Assembly: GCA_900769325.1 (NCBI GenBank)
Contig: CAAGGF010000018.1
Location: 124,001-188,000, forward strand
Origin: Spirochaetia bacterium
Lineage (GTDB): Bacteria > Spirochaetota > Spirochaetia > Treponematales > Treponemataceae
Reading direction: 5' to 3'
Length of the DNA stretch: 64,000 nucleotides
Under the pieces are notes generated by a model that did no database searches, was not told where the DNA came from, and saw nothing but the letters and a program-made list of their open reading frames with translations. Positions 60,351 through 64,000 of this stretch are shown here, in pieces. A program made the translations under genes and the position numbers. Numbering within the stretch: position 1 is the first letter of the stretch; each line of letters opens with the position of its first letter.

Positions 60351-60377
60351 TAAACTTTTAAAATAAAAAACCGAAAA
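60351..60377 (+). promoter_or_regulatory. Sigma-28 (FliA)-like promoter of the fliS operon
   Basis: TAAACTTT (60351-60358), exactly 11 bases, ACCGAAAA (60370-60377). The FliA consensus is TAAAGTTT-N11-GCCGATAA: seven of eight and six of eight match at the right spacing. It lies about 43 bases before fliS, a flagellar gene. Confidence 0.6.
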
Positions 60378-60419
60378 TTTAGCAAGACTTTAAAAAAATT
60401 AAAAAATCTGGAGGAAAAA

Positions 60420-60857
60420 ATGCCTATAAACAAGGGATATGCTGCTTACCAAAATACAAACATAAAAACTGCAAGTCAGGGAAAACTCATCGTTCTTCTT
60501 TATGAAGCAGCGGTAAAAAATCTCAAAAATGCCGAATCCCTTATTGATGAAGAAAATAAAATCAAACCGTCTAATATGGAAAAATTCGGAAAATTCCTTC
60601 AAAAAACACAGGCAATCATAACAGAACTTCAGGTTTCACTCGACATGGAAAAAGGCGGAGAAATTGCAAAAAACCTCATGTCGCTTTATATTTATTTCAA
60701 TCAGGAACTCATTTCAGTGAACATAAACCACGACAAGACAAAACTTGAATACATCGAAAAACAGATGTCAGAACTTTTAAAAGCCTGGAGAGAAGCCTCT
60801 GCTTCAGCCTCACAAACTCCCGTACAGCACACTCAGGCTTTAAATATCGAGGGGTAG
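60420..60857 (+). CDS. fliS: Flagellar export chaperone FliS
   Basis: Holds flagellin unfolded before export. It is 145 residues. GYAAYQNTNIKTASQGKLIVLLYEAAVKNLKNAE is split here by family pattern: the YxxxxxxTAS and LIVLLYE motifs. The middle helix has QAIITELQVSLDMEKGGEIAKNL and the LYIYF segment. The C-terminus is Ser/Ala/Gln-rich. GGAGG precedes the ATG. Confidence 0.94.
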   Translation: MPINKGYAAYQNTNIKTASQGKLIVLLYEAAVKNLKNAESLIDEENKIKPSNMEKFGKFLQKTQAIITELQVSLDMEKGGEIAKNLMSLYIYFNQELISVNINHDKTKLEYIEKQMSELLKAWREASASASQTPVQHTQALNIEG

Positions 60858-60860
60858 AAT

Positions 60861-61346
60861 ATGAAAGAATTTTCACAGGAAGAAATCGATGAAAGAGTTG
60901 CAGTTTTAAAAAGATTTAAAATTCTTCTTGAAACACAGCGCAATAAATTTCAAGAATATTTAAATGTTCTTGAAAAACAAGCCTCTTCTATAGAAACCGA
61001 AGATGCCGAATCGTTAAAAATTCACACTGAAATCGAAAACGAAGTCGTAAACAACATAAAAAACCTTCAGAAAGTCATAGTTCCTATGTCAGAACTTTAC
61101 CGCTCATCAAGCAAAGACAATTTTTCATCACAGGAAGAAGAAAAACATCTTGACGATTTACAGAAAGACCTTTCAGTTCTCAAGGAAAAAGTTCAAAATC
61201 AAAACGAAAAGAACAGAGCACTTCTCAAAGTTAAAATGACGAAAATCAAGACTCAAATCGATTCGTTTAAAAATCCGTACAGAAATGCAAAAAGCGTTTA
61301 TACAAAACAAACTTCTTCTCCTTCTTTAGTTGAAATAAACGCCTGA
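60861..61346 (+). CDS. FlgN/FliT-like coiled-coil protein
   Basis: 161 residues, helical throughout. The first 90 residues (VAVLKRFKILLETQRNKFQ and on, with a heptad pattern) resemble the FlgN type of flagellar chaperone. A second coiled coil follows, then a short C-terminus. There are no membrane or signal features. It starts three bases after fliS, so a flagellar chaperone role is likely from context. The sequence itself is not diagnostic. Confidence 0.65.
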   Translation: MKEFSQEEIDERVAVLKRFKILLETQRNKFQEYLNVLEKQASSIETEDAESLKIHTEIENEVVNNIKNLQKVIVPMSELYRSSSKDNFSSQEEEKHLDDLQKDLSVLKEKVQNQNEKNRALLKVKMTKIKTQIDSFKNPYRNAKSVYTKQTSSPSLVEINA

Positions 61347-61352
61347 AAAACG

Positions 61353-61838
61353 ATGATTGCACTAATTGCAGCGTTTTCAAAACAGAACCGCGTAATCGCA
61401 AAAGACTCAAAAATTCCCTGGAAAATCGACGGGGAATTAGAGCGTTTTAAAAGACTTACAACGAATAATGTCGTTATAATGGGAAGAAATACTTTCGAAG
61501 AAATAGAAAAGCCCCTTCCAAACAGAATCAACATCGTAATTTCCCGCACAAAAAAATTTATTGAAGAAAATCTTTTTACAGTTTCATCGTTTGAAGAATC
61601 TTTTTCGCTTGCACAATCGTTTAAAAAAGACATTTTTTTCATCGGAGGAGAAGAAATTTTTAAAAAATCTCTTCCGCTGTGCGAAAAACTTTTCCTCACC
61701 GAAATTTTTGATTTTTACGACGGCGACAGATTTTTTCCAGTTTTCGATGAAACAAAATACACCGCTATAATAGAAAAAACCGACGAAAAAAACGGCTACA
61801 GATACCTGACTTACACAAAAAAATCTGCGTTTCACTAA
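61353..61838 (+). CDS. folA: Dihydrofolate reductase
   Basis: NADPH-dependent reduction of dihydrofolate. It is 161 residues. MIALIAAFSKQNRVI, SKIPWKIDGELERFKRLT (substrate-site Trp and acidic residue), NVVIMGRNTFEEI, INIVISR, and FFIGGEEIF (cofactor-binding GGxxI/F). It lies six bases after the FlgN-like gene, so a folate enzyme is expressed with flagellar chaperones. Confidence 0.94.
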   Translation: MIALIAAFSKQNRVIAKDSKIPWKIDGELERFKRLTTNNVVIMGRNTFEEIEKPLPNRINIVISRTKKFIEENLFTVSSFEESFSLAQSFKKDIFFIGGEEIFKKSLPLCEKLFLTEIFDFYDGDRFFPVFDETKYTAIIEKTDEKNGYRYLTYTKKSAFH

Positions 61839-61882
61839 AAATTTGTTTCAATATATAAAAAATAATGTTATTATATAAAGAC

Positions 61883-61995
61883 ACCTCTAAAAACTGAAGT
61901 TTTTAGAGGTTCCCATAAAAGAATTCTTGATTTTCTAGAATTCAAAAAATTCAAAGAAAAGTTCCAAAAATCGTTTTTATTTGAAACTTTCTTAA
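61883..61995 (+). promoter_or_regulatory. Structured leader of the purine permease gene
   Basis: A 12-base-pair stem, ACCTCTAAAAAC (61883-61894) with GTTTTTAGAGGT (61899-61910), capped by the tetraloop TGAA. Then GAATTC repeats inverted at 61921 and 61938, and a weaker stem around 61950-61990 (AAGTTCCAAA with TTTGAAACTT). No T run, so not a simple terminator. I see no purine-riboswitch core. A regulatory leader is plausible but unproven. Confidence 0.45.
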
Positions 61996-62011
61996 ATCTT
62001 GGAGGAACAAA

Positions 62012-63346
62012 GTGGAAAAACTTTTTCATCTTAAGGAAAGAGGAACAACTGTCAGCCGTGAAATCATTGCAGGAATCACAACATTTCTTGCAATGGCTTA
62101 CATTCTTGCCGTAAACCCAGGAATTTTAAGTGCATCCGGCATGGCATGGGAAAAAGTATTTACGGCAACTGCAATCGCATCTGCCATTGCAACTTTAGTT
62201 ATGGCATTCGTTGCAAACCTTCCTGTTGCACTCGCTCCTGGAATGGGTCTAAATGCCTTTTTTACATTTTCAGTTGTAATCGGAATGGGCTGTTCCTGGC
62301 AGCTTGCTTTAACGGCAGTTTTCATCGAAGGAATCGTTTTCATTCTCCTTTCAATTTTTGGAATCCGTGAAGCAATTCTAAAATCTATCCCGGAAAGCCT
62401 TAAAAAAGCAGTTTCAGTCGGAATCGGACTTTTCATCGCTTTAATCGGTCTTAATAACGCCGGAATCGTTTCTTCAAATTCAGGAACTCCAATCGCTTTT
62501 GTAAACTTCAATATGGAAAACAAAGCAGCAATAGTTGCAATTCTCGGCCTTATAATTACGATTGTTCTCTATATTTTAAAAGTTCCAGGCTCAATTTTAA
62601 TCGGAATCGTAATCACAACAATAATCGGCATTCCATTCGGCATTACAGCAATTCCAAAAGATTTTTCACCTGTAAAAACCCCTTCTGCTCCGTATTTCTT
62701 CGAGTTTGACTTTAAAGGCATCGTCTCAAACGGAAACGGTTTTTCTTTTGCAGTCCTCGGGAAATTTTTTGTAATCTTCTTCACTTTCCTTTTTACAGAC
62801 CTTTTTGACACAATCGGAACACTTCTTGGAGTTGCAGAACAGGGAAACCTCAAAGACAAAGACGGAAATGTTTTAAACGCAAAAGACGCTCTTTTAGCAG
62901 ATGCAATCGGAACAGCAGCAGGTGCATGTCTTGGAACTTCGACAGTTACATCATTCGTTGAAAGCTCTTCAGGAGTTGCAGCCGGCGGAAGAACAGGACT
63001 TGCTTCAGTTACAACAGCAATTCTATTCCTTTTAGCACTGTTTTTAAGCCCGCTTTTTGCACTTGTTCCTGCTGCAGCAACAACACCGGCACTTGTTTTC
63101 GTCGGATTTTTAATGATGAAATCAGTTTCTTCTATTGATTTCACAGATTTAACAGAAGGAATTCCTGCATTCATCACAATTATGGTAATGCCGTTTGCAT
63201 ATTCAATTTCAAAAGGAATTGCATTCGGAATCATCACCTATGTAATCTGCAAAGTCACAGGAAAAAAAGCAAAAGATATTTCAATTGTTACATGGATTTT
63301 AGCAGCAATTTTCATAGCCGACATAATTTTTGAAGGCATAAAATAA
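62012..63346 (+). CDS. AzgA/PbuG-type purine (hypoxanthine/guanine/adenine) permease
   Basis: NCS2-superfamily importer, 444 residues with about 12-14 membrane spans. GTG start at 62012 with GGAGG seven bases before it. AzgA-family signatures: ITTFLAMAYILAVNPGIL, VALAPGMGLNAFF, LFTDLFDTIGTLLGVA and TVTSFVESSSGVAAGGRTG. The exact purine cannot be told. It may feed the same nucleotide pool as guaB. A bidirectional terminator follows. Confidence 0.92.
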   Translation: MEKLFHLKERGTTVSREIIAGITTFLAMAYILAVNPGILSASGMAWEKVFTATAIASAIATLVMAFVANLPVALAPGMGLNAFFTFSVVIGMGCSWQLALTAVFIEGIVFILLSIFGIREAILKSIPESLKKAVSVGIGLFIALIGLNNAGIVSSNSGTPIAFVNFNMENKAAIVAILGLIITIVLYILKVPGSILIGIVITTIIGIPFGITAIPKDFSPVKTPSAPYFFEFDFKGIVSNGNGFSFAVLGKFFVIFFTFLFTDLFDTIGTLLGVAEQGNLKDKDGNVLNAKDALLADAIGTAAGACLGTSTVTSFVESSSGVAAGGRTGLASVTTAILFLLALFLSPLFALVPAAATTPALVFVGFLMMKSVSSIDFTDLTEGIPAFITIMVMPFAYSISKGIAFGIITYVICKVTGKKAKDISIVTWILAAIFIADIIFEGIK

Positions 63347-63366
63347 CTTTCGCATTTTCCAAAACA

Positions 63367-63415
63367 AAAGGCTGATTTTTAAGTTTTCTTCACAAAATTT
63401 AAAGTCAGCCTTTTT
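63367..63415. terminator. Bidirectional terminator
   Basis: AAAGGCTGA (63367-63375) pairs with TCAGCCTTT (63405-63413), and the plus strand continues TTTTT. The minus-strand reading ends CCTTTTGTTTT. It separates the convergent permease and lipoprotein genes. Confidence 0.75.
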
Positions 63416-63437
63416 CATAAAAAATCACACCCTTTTT

Positions 63438-63923
63438 CTAAATTCCGTCATACAAAAAACGGCCGAACGGATCTTCAAAAATTTCATCTTCGTAGACAAT
63501 TTCTTTTGCATAAACATAATCCACAAAAAATTCTGTTTCAGACTGGCTTTCAATAAAAGAATCAAGCGGAAGGACAAATTCTTCTGTTTCGTAAGGAAAA
63601 ATTTCCCGGCACATTCTGAATTCAAGAAAATCCCTGTCGTAAAAACAAGGTTCCCCATCTGAATCGTAAAGGCTGAAGACAACCACAAAATTTTTCACTT
63701 TTTTTTCAGATTTGTTCTCAAAACTGAATTTAAAAGCATTTCCCGAAACTTGTTCATTAAAAACTTCCATCTCACCTGAAATTTCGTAAGGACATTTTAA
63801 AACCGCCGCAGTTCTGCAGCTGCAGTTTGTTAAAAATGCCGAAATCAAAAAAACAAACGAAAAAAGTTTAATAAGAACAGAAAACGCACTGTTCTTCCTT
63901 AAAAAATAAATCATTTTTTTCAT
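63438..63923 (-). CDS. Lipoprotein with FxLYD-like domain, unknown function
   Basis: 161 residues. A long N-terminus and hydrophobic stretch end in LTNC (lipid Cys34) or the next Cys (CSC). The mature part has a single beta-sandwich pattern: FKFSFENKSEKKVKNFVVVFSLYDSDG, then EIFPYETEEFVLPL. This resembles FxLYD-type domains seen in exported proteins. GAGGTG precedes the ATG. The remaining 77 bases of the window hold only its upstream region. Confidence 0.72.
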   Translation of the reverse strand: MKKMIYFLRKNSAFSVLIKLFSFVFLISAFLTNCSCRTAAVLKCPYEISGEMEVFNEQVSGNAFKFSFENKSEKKVKNFVVVFSLYDSDGEPCFYDRDFLEFRMCREIFPYETEEFVLPLDSFIESQSETEFFVDYVYAKEIVYEDEIFEDPFGRFLYDGI

Positions 63924-64000
63924 CTATCACCTCTTCAATATTTAAATATCCGGAAATTTCAAGGTACGGCAAAAAAATAAAATTTATAACATAAAATTAT

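Noticed and set aside
1..64000. CRISPR array, prophage, restriction or toxin-antitoxin system
   Set aside because: No regularly spaced direct repeats, phage structural genes, methylase/nuclease pairs or small overlapping toxin-antitoxin genes were seen.

Overview
The window looks like the chromosome of a treponeme-type spirochaete (Spirochaetota). The DNA is AT-rich. It carries a V-type rather than F-type ATPase operon, several exported proteins with relaxed spirochaetal lipoboxes (FFSC, FTSC, LTNC), SpoVG, FliS flagellar genes and tightly packed operons in treponemal style. The carbohydrate genes (GH31, GH53, GH13) suggest a fermenter of plant or host glycans, for example in gut or rumen. 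The species assignment is inference.

Layout. 1-2,836 (minus): the rpsF-ssb-rpsR-rplI-dnaB operon, with dnaB cut by the window edge. 2,967-14,116 (plus): ankyrin protein and rsmD; a TPR pair with rlmN; guaB, an orphan radical-SAM protein and a GH31 glucosidase; argD. 14,119-23,526 (minus): lolA-rodZ-like-rimO-pcrA-M28 peptidase, then a GH53 galactanase lipoprotein, tRNA-Gln, spoVG, ispE and a short lipoprotein. 23,943-24,218 (plus): an isolated, very acidic protein. 24,324-29,253 (minus): rplU-prp-rpmA-obg-nadD-yqeK-LCP-rsfS. 29,395-42,485 (minus): htrA, then a long run secG-ptsN-nine V-ATPase genes-usp-J-domain-map. 42,761-50,169: hflX, a plus-strand trio (ybaK, lipoprotein, phosphoesterase), then minus-strand MBL hydrolase, DbpA-type RNA-binding protein, UPF0158-GNAT fusion, ClpP variant and small alarmone synthetase. 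50,330-54,767: TPR lipoprotein, VWA protein, LUD protein and ftsH. 54,768-55,948 is the one decayed region: dispersed repeats, three consecutive strong hairpins and a MATE transporter reduced to its two ends. 56,003-63,923: GH13 amylase with a folate enzyme, LemA/TPM genes, fliS with a FlgN-like gene and folA behind a sigma-28-like promoter, an AzgA-type purine permease with a structured leader, and a lipoprotein.

Most of the window is housekeeping. The parts most worth a second look are: a set of promoters whose -10 element sits 6-9 bases before the start codon, suggesting leaderless mRNAs (ispE, lolA and two lipoproteins); an IMP dehydrogenase of the Tritrichomonas-like type; a Prp protease paired with an L27 that lacks the sequence Prp normally removes; the three-hairpin block; and small unassigned genes (UPF0158-GNAT fusion, standalone DbpA domain, orphan radical SAM). 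I found no CRISPR array, prophage, complete insertion sequence or convincing new defence system.
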